Shown here: positions 32,121-41,500 of the stretch, one piece after another | Numbering within the stretch: the first letter of the stretch is position 1 | How the letters are laid out: every line of letters starts with the position of its first letter | The notes under the pieces: model-generated | The model's database searches: none | What the model saw: only the letters and a program-made list of their open reading frames with translations | What the model was told of the DNA's origin: nothing | Position numbers and translations under genes: made by a program | DNA from: Hydrogenophaga flava NBRC 102514 | GTDB lineage: Bacteria > Pseudomonadota > Gammaproteobacteria > Burkholderiales > Burkholderiaceae_C | Length of the DNA stretch: 64,000 nucleotides | Reading direction: 5' to 3' | NCBI RefSeq assembly: GCF_001571145.1 | Contig: NZ_BCTF01000004.1 | Location: forward strand, 124,001 to 188,000

Positions 32121-33454
32121 GCCGAGGCCTGCGCCGCCTCGTAGGCCACCTGGCCGCCCACCAGCGTGGCACGCACGCCCACCGGCATCTCGTGGCCCTC
32201 GAACGGCGTGTGCTTGCCCTGGCTGCGCAGGGCGACCGGCTCCACCGCCCAGCTGGCGTTGGGGTCGAACAGGCACAGGTCGGCCGCGCCGCCCACGCTG
32301 ATCTGCCCCACGCTGTGCTGCAGCGTGCCCAACGCACCGCCCAGCACAGCCTGCGGGCCGCTGGTGAGCACGGCCAGCGCCTGCATCAGGCCCAGGCCGT
32401 CCTGCTGCGCCCACTTGGCCGCCAGGCCCAGCAGCAGCTCCACCGCAGTGGCGCCGGGTTCGGCCTCGGCGAAAGGCAGCACCTTGGCGTCGGCGTCCAC
32501 CGGATTGTGGTCGGACACCAGCGCGTCGATGGTGCCGTCGGCCAGACCCGCGCGCAGCGCCTCGCGGTCGCGCTGCTGGCGCAAGGGCGGCTGCAGGCGC
32601 ATGCGGCTGTCGTAGAAGCCGATGTCCACATCGGTCAGGTGCAGGTTGTGCACGCTCACGTCGCAGCTGACGGGCAGGCCCTCGGCCTTGGCCTGGCGCA
32701 CCAGGGCCAGGCCGGCGGCGCTGCTGATGCGGCACAGGTGCACGTGCACGCCTTTCTCGCCCGCCGCCTTGGCCGCGCCGTGCACACCGCGCAGCAGCTC
32801 GAACAGGGTGTGCAGCGCGATGGTCTCGGCCGCGGCCGGCACGCCGGCCAGACCCATGCGCGTGGCCAGCGGGCCACTGGCGGCCACACCCTTGCCGAGC
32901 CAGAAGTCCTGCGGGCGCAGCCACACGGTGTAGCCGAAGGTGGCGGCGTACTGCAGCGCGCGCTGCAGCACCTGCGCATTCACGATGGGCACCTCGGCCT
33001 GGCCGAAGCCGATGCAACCGGATTCGGTCAGCTCGGCCATCTCGGTCAGCACCTCGCCCTTGAGACCGCGCGTGAGCGCGCCCAGCGGGAACACGCGCGA
33101 CTGGTGCAGCTTCTCGGCGCGGAACTTGAGCATGTCCACCAGGCCGGGCTCGTCCAGCACCGGGTCGGTGTCGGGCGGACAGACCAGCGACGTGACGCCA
33201 CCGGCCACGGCCGCGGCCATCTCGCTCTCCAGCATGGCGGCATGTTCCTGGCCGGGTTCGCGCAGGCGAACCGCCAGATCCACCAGCCCGGGCGCGACCA
33301 CCAGGCCCGAGGCGTCGATGGTGCGGTTGGCGTGAAAGTCGGGCGCCACTTTGCCGATGGCGATGATGCGGCCGGCCGCAATCGCGATGTCGGCCAGCTC
33401 GTCGCGGCCGCTGGCCGGGTCCATGACGCGGCCGTTCTGGATCAGGATCTTCAT
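32117..33454 (-). CDS. Dihydroorotase-like non-catalytic subunit (PyrC'/PyrX)
   Basis: The 445-residue protein is a class I dihydroorotase homologue, but the zinc-binding signature DxHxHLREPG is replaced by [15 protein letters not shown], so both metal-binding His are missing (Ala and Arg instead). The carbamylated-Lys region and the SDHNPVD segment are also altered. In pseudomonads and relatives such an inactive PyrC' assembles with PyrB to form a stable aspartate transcarbamoylase, while a separate active dihydroorotase is encoded elsewhere. The gene starts at ATG 33454, overlapping the hisC stop by ATGA. Confidence 0.88.
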   Translation of the reverse strand: MKILIQNGRVMDPASGRDELADIAIAAGRIIAIGKVAPDFHANRTIDASGLVVAPGLVDLAVRLREPGQEHAAMLESEMAAAVAGGVTSLVCPPDTDPVLDEPGLVDMLKFRAEKLHQSRVFPLGALTRGLKGEVLTEMAELTESGCIGFGQAEVPIVNAQVLQRALQYAATFGYTVWLRPQDFWLGKGVAASGPLATRMGLAGVPAAAETIALHTLFELLRGVHGAAKAAGEKGVHVHLCRISSAAGLALVRQAKAEGLPVSCDVSVHNLHLTDVDIGFYDSRMRLQPPLRQQRDREALRAGLADGTIDALVSDHNPVDADAKVLPFAEAEPGATAVELLLGLAAKWAQQDGLGLMQALAVLTSGPQAVLGGALGTLQHSVGQISVGGAADLCLFDPNASWAVEPVALRSQGKHTPFEGHEMPVGVRATLVGGQVAYEAAQASA

Positions 33455-34581
33455 GGTGTGCCTATCGGTGCGGAGATCGGTGCCCCGGCGGAAGAGGACG
33501 TGGACAGGATGTGCCGCAACGCGTCGACCAGGGCCTCGCACTCGGCCTGGGTGCCGATGGTGATGCGCAGGTGGTTGTCGATGCGGGGCTGTTTGAAGTG
33601 GCGCACGAGGATGCGGCGCTCGCGCAGGGCGCTGAACAGCTCGGCCGCGCGCGCGCTGGTGTGGCGCACGAACAGGAAGTTGGCGCTGGACGGCAGGCAG
33701 TCGAAGCCCATGCCATCCAGCTGCTGCTCCAGCCACTGGCGGCTGGCGGCGATGCGCGCCGACAGCGCCTGCAGATGCTCGTCGTCCTCGATGGCCGCCT
33801 GCGCGCCGGCCAGCGCCAGCCGGTCCAGCGGGTAGGAGTTGAAGCTGTCCTTGACCACGTTCAACGCCTCGATCAGCGAGGTGTGGCCCATGGCGAAACC
33901 GACGCGCAGCCCGGCCAGCGCGGCCGACTTCGACAGCGTGCGCACCACCAGCAGCTGGGGGAAACGATCGACCAGGGTCACCGCGCTTTCCGCGCCGAAA
34001 TCCACATAGGCTTCGTCGATGACCACCACCGAGCCCGGGTTGCCTTCGAGCAGCTGGGTCAGTTCGGACAGGGGCAGCGCGATGCCCGTCGGCGCATTGG
34101 GGTTGGGCAGCACGATGCCGCCGTTGCCGCGCCGGTAGTCGGCCACGCGCACGCGGAACGCCTCGTCCAGCGGCACCGGTTGCGGCTCGATGCCGTAGAG
34201 CGCGCAGTACACCGGGTAGAACGAGTAGCTGACGTCCGGGAACAGCACCGGCCGCCCGTGGCGCAGCAGGGCACAGAACGCGTGGGCCAGCACCTCGTCG
34301 GAACCATTGCCCACGAACACCTGTTCGGGCGTCAGCCCGAAGCGCTTCGCGATGGTCTGGCGCAGTGCCAGCGCGGTCGGGTCCGGGTAGAGGCGCAGGC
34401 GTTCGTCAGCGGCATCACGCACCGCGTCGAGCACGCGCGGCGACGGCGGGTACGGACACTCGTTGGTGTTGAGCTTGATCCAGCCCGTGCCCTGCGGCTG
34501 TTCGCCGGGCACGTAAGCGTGCAGCCCGCGCACCGCGGGGCTCCAGAGCGCACGCGCGGCGGCCTCTTTCCTGGAGCTCAT
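33451..34581 (-). CDS. hisC: Histidinol-phosphate aminotransferase
   Basis: The 376-residue PLP enzyme matches His[15 protein letters not shown] near the N-terminus, [32 protein letters not shown] and the Schiff-base Lys in [16 protein letters not shown]. It converts imidazole-acetol phosphate and glutamate to histidinol phosphate. It overlaps pyrB upstream and pyrC' downstream by ATGA junctions, so it is fully built into the pyrimidine operon. A hisC gene at this place, outside a his operon, is unusual; it could be a second copy or have a broader aromatic aminotransferase role. Confidence 0.9.
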   Translation of the reverse strand: MSSRKEAAARALWSPAVRGLHAYVPGEQPQGTGWIKLNTNECPYPPSPRVLDAVRDAADERLRLYPDPTALALRQTIAKRFGLTPEQVFVGNGSDEVLAHAFCALLRHGRPVLFPDVSYSFYPVYCALYGIEPQPVPLDEAFRVRVADYRRGNGGIVLPNPNAPTGIALPLSELTQLLEGNPGSVVVIDEAYVDFGAESAVTLVDRFPQLLVVRTLSKSAALAGLRVGFAMGHTSLIEALNVVKDSFNSYPLDRLALAGAQAAIEDDEHLQALSARIAASRQWLEQQLDGMGFDCLPSSANFLFVRHTSARAAELFSALRERRILVRHFKQPRIDNHLRITIGTQAECEALVDALRHILSTSSSAGAPISAPIGTP

Positions 34582-35534
34582 GCCTCATTCCCTGCCACGA
34601 TGCCCAGCACGGCCATGCGCACCGCGATGCCGAAGGTGACCTGCGGCAGGATCACGCTCTGCGGCCCGTCGACCACGGCGGACTCGATCTCGACGCCGCG
34701 GTTGATCGGGCCCGGGTGCATGACGATGGCGTCGGGCTTGGCCCAGCGCAGGCGCTCGGTGGTCAGGCCGAAGCTCTTGAAGTACTCCTGGCTCGATGGC
34801 AGCAGCGCGCCGCTCATGCGCTCGTTCTGCAGCCGCAGCGTGATGACCACGTCGCAGCCCTTGATGCCTTCTTCGAGCGTGTGGCAGACGCGCACGCCCA
34901 GGTGCGAGAGGTCGCTGGGCACCAGGGTGCGCGGGCCGACCACACGCACGTCGGGGCAACCCAGCGTGGTCAGGGCGTGGATGTCGGAGCGCGCGACCCG
35001 CGAGTGCAGCACATCGCCGACGATGGCCACCGACAGCTTGGTGAAGTCCTTCTTGTAGTGCCGGATGGTGTACATGTCCAGCAGGCCCTGCGTGGGGTGG
35101 GCGTGGCGGCCGTCACCGGCGTTGACCACGTGCACGTGCGGGGCCACGTGCTGGGCGATGAGGTAGGGCGCGCCCGATTCGCTGTGGCGCACCACGAAGA
35201 TGTCGGCCGCCATGGCCGACAGGTTGGCAATCGTGTCCAGCAGCGATTCGCCTTTGGCGGTGGAGCTGCGCGCGATGTCCAGCGTGTAGACGTCGGCCGA
35301 CAGGCGGGTGGCAGCGATGTCGAAGGTGGTGCGGGTGCGGGTGCTGTTCTCGAAGAACAGGTTGAACACGCTCTTGCCGCGCAGCAGCGGCACCTTCTTG
35401 ACCTCGCGGTCGCTCACGCTCACGAAGCTCGACGCGGTGTCGAGGATGTGCGTGAGGATGTCGCGCGGCAGGCCTTCGGTGGAGAGCAGGTGGATCAGCT
35501 CGCCGTTCTTGTTCAGCTGGGGGTTGCGTGGCAC
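34578..35534 (-). CDS. pyrB: Aspartate carbamoyltransferase catalytic subunit
   Basis: The 318-residue protein has the carbamoyl-phosphate site [13 protein letters not shown], the [12 protein letters not shown] segment and [10 protein letters not shown], all typical of PyrB, which forms carbamoylaspartate in pyrimidine synthesis. The start is GTG at 35534, one base after the pyrR stop. With an inactive PyrC' two genes downstream, the enzyme is predicted to be the PyrB-PyrC' type holoenzyme rather than the E. coli PyrBI type; no pyrI is seen. Confidence 0.95.
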   Translation of the reverse strand: MPRNPQLNKNGELIHLLSTEGLPRDILTHILDTASSFVSVSDREVKKVPLLRGKSVFNLFFENSTRTRTTFDIAATRLSADVYTLDIARSSTAKGESLLDTIANLSAMAADIFVVRHSESGAPYLIAQHVAPHVHVVNAGDGRHAHPTQGLLDMYTIRHYKKDFTKLSVAIVGDVLHSRVARSDIHALTTLGCPDVRVVGPRTLVPSDLSHLGVRVCHTLEEGIKGCDVVITLRLQNERMSGALLPSSQEYFKSFGLTTERLRWAKPDAIVMHPGPINRGVEIESAVVDGPQSVILPQVTFGIAVRMAVLGIVAGNEA

Positions 35535-35535
35535 G

Positions 35536-36051
35536 TCAGTTTTCCTTGGTTTCCAGCACGAATCGGAAGCGCCCCTCGCTGTCGCGCGCCAGCTCCAGCA
35601 ACTGGTTGGCGGGCAGGGTCATGGTGGCGGCGCAGACATTGGCCTGGATGGGCAGCTCGCGGCCGCCGCGATCGACCAGCACCGCCAGCTGCACGCTCGC
35701 GGGGCGGCCGTAGTCGAACAGCTCGTTGATCACCGCGCGCAGGGTGCGGCCGGTGTAGAGCACATCGTCGATCAGCACCACGTTCGCGCCGTCCACCTCA
35801 TAGGGCAGCACGGTCTGGGCAGAGATCGACAGGCCGCGCTGCGCGAAGTCGTCGCGGTGCATGGACGAGGAGATCACACCGGCATCGCCGGGCAGCCCGA
35901 GGTCGCGCTGCAGGCGCTCGGCCAGCCAGGCACCGCCCGAGGTGATGCCGGCCAGCACCACCGGCTGCGGGGTGGCGGCGATCAGCGCCTGGACGCCTTC
36001 GCGCATGTCGGCGTAGAGCAGCTCGGCGTCGAGCTGGATGTTTTGGGTCAC
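35536..36051 (-). CDS. pyrR: Bifunctional pyr operon regulator / uracil phosphoribosyltransferase PyrR
   Basis: The 171-residue protein has the phosphoribosyltransferase signature [17 protein letters not shown] and the PyrR-typical HRDDF segment. PyrR regulates pyr gene expression by RNA or other means and may have uracil phosphoribosyltransferase activity. GTG 36051 overlaps the ruvX stop (GTGA). A longer frame upstream only shadows ruvX. It heads the pyrB-hisC-pyrC' block. Confidence 0.9.
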   Translation of the reverse strand: MTQNIQLDAELLYADMREGVQALIAATPQPVVLAGITSGGAWLAERLQRDLGLPGDAGVISSSMHRDDFAQRGLSISAQTVLPYEVDGANVVLIDDVLYTGRTLRAVINELFDYGRPASVQLAVLVDRGGRELPIQANVCAATMTLPANQLLELARDSEGRFRFVLETKEN

Positions 36052-36446
36052 GTCAGGCTCCTCAGAAACTGTTCCAGGATGATGCAGGCGCTGGCCGCAT
36101 CTGCGTCCTTGGCCCCCATTGAGTGGGCTTCGGTGGTCGAGTAGCGTTCGTCGACCTCGTACACCGGCAGGCCGTGGCGGCCGCGCAGCCGGCGCGCGAA
36201 CTTCTGCGCCCTCAAGGTGTTCTCGTGGGACGCCCCGTCGGGATGGAACGGCACGCCAACGACGAGGGCGTCGGGCTGCCACTCCTTGATGCGCTCGGCG
36301 ACTTTCACGAAGCGCGCGTCACCTTCGGCGGCGATGGTGGCCTGCGGCGTGGCGGTGCGGGTCAGGCGGTTGCCGCTGGCCACACCGGTGCGCTTGAGTC
36401 CGAAGTCAAAGGCCAGAAAGGTCTGGCAAGCGGCCGGCACGTCCAT
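36048..36446 (-). CDS. ruvX: Putative pre-16S rRNA nuclease / Holliday junction resolvase RuvX (YqgF)
   Basis: The 132-residue protein has the RNase H-like YqgF fold with FLAFDFGLKRTGVASGN at the N-terminus, VVGVPFHPDG in the middle and VYEVDERYSTTEA near the C-terminus, giving the catalytic acidic residues. YqgF is required for 16S rRNA 5' end maturation in E. coli. ATG 36446 is used since it follows the yqgE stop (36451) closely. Confidence 0.92.
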   Translation of the reverse strand: MDVPAACQTFLAFDFGLKRTGVASGNRLTRTATPQATIAAEGDARFVKVAERIKEWQPDALVVGVPFHPDGASHENTLRAQKFARRLRGRHGLPVYEVDERYSTTEAHSMGAKDADAASACIILEQFLRSLT

Positions 36447-36450
36447 GGCG

Positions 36451-37041
36451 TCAGGCGTGCCCGGCATCGGGGGACAGCATCCAGGGCGCCAGGCCCAGCA
36501 GGCCCATCGCCTTCTCATAGCGTTGCGACACCGGTGTGTCGAAAATCAGCGCCGGGTCGGCGGCCACCGTGAGCCAGCTGTTTTCGGTGATCTCGGATTC
36601 GAGCTGCCCCTCGCCCCAGGACGCATAGCCGAGCGAAACAAACACCTTGCGCGGCCCTGCGCCGGAGGAGATGGCTTCGAGCACATCGCGCGAGGTCGTC
36701 ATCTCCAGACCACCGGGAATGGACAGCGTGGAGGCGTAGACCGACTCCCCCTCACCGGCGTCGATGGCTTCGTGAAGCACGAACCCGCGCTCGGTCTGCA
36801 CGGGACCACCCTGGAACACGGGCTGATCGCGCAGATCGTCGCGTCCCAGCACCAGGTCGACCTTGGCAAACAGGCCGGGCAGCAGGATATCGGAAGGCTT
36901 GTTGATCACGAGTCCGAGCGCGCCGCGCTCGCTGTGTTCGCACATGAACACCACGCTGCGGCCGAACAGCTCGTCGTTCAGCCCGGGCATTGCAATCAGG
37001 AAGTGATTGGTGAGATTGATCGGGGCAGAATCCGCAGTCAT
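36451..37041 (-). CDS. YqgE/AlgH family protein
   Basis: The 196-residue protein matches YqgE (DUF179): LTNHFLIAMPGLNDELFGRSV, CEHSERGALGLVINKP and GPVQTERGFVLH are family hallmarks. Function is unknown; it is almost always next to yqgF/ruvX, as here. It is the first gene of the yqgE-ruvX-pyrR-pyrB-hisC-pyrC'-plsC operon and is divergent from the photolyase gene (55 bp between starts), where the operon promoter must lie. Confidence 0.92.
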   Translation of the reverse strand: MTADSAPINLTNHFLIAMPGLNDELFGRSVVFMCEHSERGALGLVINKPSDILLPGLFAKVDLVLGRDDLRDQPVFQGGPVQTERGFVLHEAIDAGEGESVYASTLSIPGGLEMTTSRDVLEAISSGAGPRKVFVSLGYASWGEGQLESEITENSWLTVAADPALIFDTPVSQRYEKAMGLLGLAPWMLSPDAGHA

Positions 37042-37096
37042 GGCGCAATTTTAAGCGGCGGCCCGTGCCCGCCCCGCCGTCACCGAGCAGCCCCCG

Positions 37097-38566
37097 ATGA
37101 CACGCTACGACAGAGGACTGATGTGGTTCCGGCGCGACCTGCGGGTGCAGGACAACGCTGCCCTGCACCATGCGCTCAAACACTGCCGCCAGGTCTGGTG
37201 CGTGTTCGTGTTCGACACCGAGATCCTCGACCCGCTGCCGCGCGCCGACCGGCGGGTGGAGTTCATCCACGCCAGCGTGCTCGAGCTCGATGCGGAGCTC
37301 CGCGCCCTGGGCGCCCAGCACGGTCGCGAACGCACCGGTCTCATCGTGCGGCACGCCGCGGCGCGCGAGGACATCCCGAGACTGGCCCGGCAGCTGCACG
37401 TGCAGGCGGTGTTCACCAACCACGACGACGAACCCGCTGCGCTGGCCCGCGATGCCCAGGTGCTGGGCGCGCTGGCGCATGCCGGCGTCATGCTGCACAG
37501 CCACAAGGACCATGTGATCTTCGAACGCCGCGAGGTGCTGACCCAGGCCGGCCAGCCGTTCGGCGTGTTCACGCCGTACAAGAATGCCTGGCTGCGCAAG
37601 ATCGAGCCCTTCTTTCTCAAGGCCTATCCAGTCGACAAGTACGCACCGGCCCTCGCGCCACTGCCCGATGCAATGGATGGGCCTTTGCCCCGACTGTCTG
37701 ATCTGGACTTCGAGACCACCAACCTGTCGAAGCTGCCCATGCCCACCGGCGCCAGCGGTGCACAGACCCTGGTGGCGGATTTCATGGAGCGCATCGAACG
37801 CTACGACACGGCGCGCGACTTTCCTGCGGTCAAGGGCCCCAGCTACCTGAGCGTGCACCTGCGCTTCGGCACGGTGTCGGTGCGCCAGCTGGCGTCGCTG
37901 GCCTGGCAGATGCACCTGCAGGACATGAAGGGGGCGAGCACCTGGCTCTCGGAGCTGATCTGGCGCGACTTCTACCACCAGATCCTGGCCAACTTCCCGC
38001 ACGTGGTCGGCAGCGCATTCCGCCCCGAGTACGACAAGGTGCGCTTCGAACATGGCAAGCACGCGCAGACCCTGTTCGCGGCCTGGTGCGAGGGCCGCAC
38101 CGGCTACCCGCTGGTGGACGCGGCCATGGCCCAGATCAACCAGACCGGCTACATGCACAACCGGCTGCGCATGGTGGTGGCCAGCTTCCTGGTGAAAGAC
38201 CTGGGCATCGACTGGCGATGGGGCGAGCGCTACTTCGCCGAGAAGCTGATCGACTTCGACCTGGCCGCCAACAACGGCGGCTGGCAGTGGGCGGCCTCGA
38301 CCGGCTGCGACGCCCAACCCTGGTTCCGCATCTTCAACCCGGTGACGCAGAGCGAGAAGTTCGATCCCCAGGGCAAGTTCATCCGCCGCTATCTGCCGCA
38401 GCTGGCAGGGCTCTCGGACGCCACGATCCACGCCCCCTGGAAGGCGCCCGAACTGGAACTGGTGGCGGCGGACGTGCGCCTGGGCCAGAACTACCCGAAC
38501 CCGATCGTGGACCACGCCATCGCCCGCGAGCGCACGCTGGAGCGCTACGCGGTGGTCAAGCGCTGA
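37097..38566 (+). CDS. phrB: Deoxyribodipyrimidine photo-lyase
   Basis: The 489-residue flavoprotein has the N-terminal photolyase antenna domain (GLMWFRRDLRVQDNAALHHA) and the C-terminal FAD domain with TWLSELIWRDFYHQIL, MHNRLRMVVASFL and the signature segment LAANNGGWQWAASTG. It repairs cyclobutane pyrimidine dimers using blue light. The conserved Trp residues of the electron-transfer chain region are present by pattern. It is a class I CPD photolyase by length and motif. Confidence 0.95.
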   Translation: MTRYDRGLMWFRRDLRVQDNAALHHALKHCRQVWCVFVFDTEILDPLPRADRRVEFIHASVLELDAELRALGAQHGRERTGLIVRHAAAREDIPRLARQLHVQAVFTNHDDEPAALARDAQVLGALAHAGVMLHSHKDHVIFERREVLTQAGQPFGVFTPYKNAWLRKIEPFFLKAYPVDKYAPALAPLPDAMDGPLPRLSDLDFETTNLSKLPMPTGASGAQTLVADFMERIERYDTARDFPAVKGPSYLSVHLRFGTVSVRQLASLAWQMHLQDMKGASTWLSELIWRDFYHQILANFPHVVGSAFRPEYDKVRFEHGKHAQTLFAAWCEGRTGYPLVDAAMAQINQTGYMHNRLRMVVASFLVKDLGIDWRWGERYFAEKLIDFDLAANNGGWQWAASTGCDAQPWFRIFNPVTQSEKFDPQGKFIRRYLPQLAGLSDATIHAPWKAPELELVAADVRLGQNYPNPIVDHAIARERTLERYAVVKR

Positions 38567-38598
38567 CCCGGACCGTCAGGCCACCAATCGCCCGGTGG

Positions 38599-41500
38599 TC
38601 AGGCGTTGGCAGCGGCCTGCGCGTAGTTCGCCACCAGGGCAAGCAGCTCGTCTTCCGAGTAGGGCTTGCCCAGGTAGTGGTCCACGCCCAGTTCGCGGGC
38701 GTGCTCGCGGTGCTTCTCCGCGATGCGCGACGTGATCATGATCACCGGCAGATCGGACAGGCGCGGATCGTTGCGGATGTTGCGCACCAGGTCGAAGCCG
38801 TCCATGCGCGGCATCTCGATGTCCGACAGCACCACGGTCGGCCGCTCCTGCTGCAGGCGTTCCAGCGCCTGCAGACCATCGGCCGCCAGCGTCACGCGAT
38901 AACCTTCGCGCTGCAGCAGGCGCTGCGTCACGCGGCGCACCGTGATCGAGTCGTCGACCACCAGCACCAGCGGCACGGCGCTGACCGCTGCCTCGACCGG
39001 CAACTCGGGGGCACCATCTGACGACGCCGCGTCGCGGTGCAGCCTGCCCTCGATCCAGGGTTGCACCTGGTCACCGTACACCGTGGCCAGCGCCACCGGG
39101 TTGTAGATCAGCGCCACCGCGCCGGAGGCCAGGACCGACATGCCGGCCAGGCCGGGCAGGCGCGAGAGCTGCGGACCGAGGTTCTTCACCACGACTTCCT
39201 GATTGCCCAGCACCTCGTCCACGTGCATTGCCACGCGCTGCGCCGCGCTTCGGAAGATCACCACCGGCAGCGTGCGGGTCTGTGTTTCCAGAGACTTCGG
39301 TGTCGACTGCAGCAAGGCACCCGCCCAGTAGAACGGCACCTCCTCGCCGCCCACCGTGAGCGTCTTCTTGGCGTATGCCTGCTCCAGCTCGGAGGCACTG
39401 ACACGGCGAACCAGTTCGACCTGCGTCGACGGCACACCGACTGTCAGTTCACCCGCACGCAACATCACCACCTGCGTGACAGCGGTGGTCAGCGGCAGCA
39501 CGAGCTTGAAGCTGGCACCCCGCCCGGCCTGCGAGTGGGTCTCGATGCGGCCACCGAGCGCCACCACGTCGTTGCGGACCACGTCCATGCCGACACCACG
39601 CCCCGCGAGCGAGGACACCTCGGCTGCGGTGCTCAGGCCGGGGGTGTAGATCAGCTGCGCGGCTTCGTCATCGGACAGCACCGCGTCGGCTGGCACCAGC
39701 CCCTGGGCCAGGGCCTTTTCGCGCAGACGCGCCAGATCGATGCCCGCGCCGTCGTCCTCGAACGTCACCGAGACGTCGTTGAGCTCCTGCGCCAGCCGGA
39801 TCTCGATGTGGCCCTCGGCAGGTTTGCCCTGCTCAAGCCTGCGCTCGGGCGATTCGATGCCGTGCACGACGCTGTTGCGCAGCAGGTGTTCGAACGCCGC
39901 CGTCATCCGGTCCAGCACGCCACGGTCCATTTCAATGTAGCCGGCCGTGATGTCCAGCCGCACCTGCTTGCCGGTTTCCTTGGAGGCCTGGCGCACCACG
40001 CGGTACAGGCGCTCGGAAATGCCTTCGAACTCCACCATGCGGGTGCGCAGCAGGTCGCGCTGCAACTCGCGGGTCTGGCGCCCCTGCGCGACCAGCCCGT
40101 CTTCGGTTGCTTCGACCGCCCGCTGCAGGTTGCGCTGCACCGTGGCCACGTCGTTCACCGACTCGGCCATCATGCGGGTCAGTTCCTGAACGCGCGTGAA
40201 ACGGTCGAACTCCAGCGGGTCGAACGCGAGTTCGGCATCGCGCGCCTGCGCCAGACGCGACTGCATCTGTGTTTCGGCCTGCAGTTCGATGTCGCGCAGC
40301 TGGTGGCGCAGACGGTCGAGGTTGCCCGCGAGATCCTTGAGCGAGCCACGCAAGGTCACCAGCTGGGACTCCATGCGCGAACGCGTGATCATCACCTCAC
40401 CGGTCTGGTTCATCAGCCGGTCCAGCAGCTCAGGACGGACCCGGACGGCAGCACCTGCGCGTTGCGGCACCGGCACCGGCGCCTGCTGAAGGGACAGGCC
40501 GCTCAAGCCGGTGCTTTGAGACACCGGCACCGAGGCAGCGGCTTCCGGCAAGGCCACGGCCTCCTCTGAGCCCTGCGCAATCTCGTCTACGACCGTGACC
40601 GACAGTGGCTGCTCGGCGGCATGTTCCGGCGCGGTCTGCACCACGCCAGGAGAGGTTGCGTCGGTGCTGCGGAGGAGGTCGAAGCGGGCGCACAGGGCGT
40701 CGTAAGCAGACTGCAGGGGCTCCAGTTCCCCGGTCTGAGGAGTGTCGGAGCCCAGGCGTTCGACCGAGGTTTCCATCCGGTGCGCCATCTCGCCCAGGCG
40801 CAAGGCACCAGCCAGCCGGGCGCTGCCCTTGAGCGTGTGCAGGTTGCGAAGCACCTCTGCACGGGCACTGCCGTTGTCCGGTCGCGCGATCCACTGGCGA
40901 AGGGCACCACCCAGCAGGGGCAGCAACTCCTGCGCTTCGTCGGAGAAGATCGGAAACAGGTCCACATCGATCGTGTCCATCTCGTCGATGTCGTCGTCGA
41001 TGTCCTGGACAGGCCCCCTGGGCCCGTCCATTTCTGACAAGGGCGACATCACCGTGTCGTCGCCCGCCAGAACGAGCGGCTCGGCCTCGAAGACCTCCGG
41101 CTCTGCGTGCAGTGGCTCGGCCTCCACCACCGCGGCTGGCTCCACGACTTCGACCGGCGTGTCGGCGTCCATGGAGGACGCATCCCACTGCGTGTTCAGT
41201 TCGAGGTCCAGCGAAGCCTCATCGGTCGTGGACTCGCTGATTGCGTCCGACTCGGTCGGCGTGGGCAGATGCAGCAAGGCCTCCAGACCCGCCAGCAGTT
41301 CGGGGTTGGGTTCCTTGTAGAAACCAGCCGCAAACTGGTGGAGCAGGCGGCGAATGTCCTCGGCGGCGGCCACGAAGAGCTGCGCCTGTGCATCGGTTGC
41401 CGGCTGGCCCGCGCGCTGGTGCGAACCGACCAGCGCCAATGCGTGCTCCAAAGCCCTTGCAATGTCCGACAGGGGCTCGAAACCCACCGTCGCGGAGCTT

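Noticed and set aside
36048..36446. Idea that ruvX was truncated
   Set aside because: 132 residues is normal for the YqgF family and all main motifs are present.
38579..38600. Possible terminator hairpin between phrB and chpA
   Set aside because: The 7-bp stem GGCCACC/GGTGGTC has no T-tract on either strand and overlaps the chpA stop.
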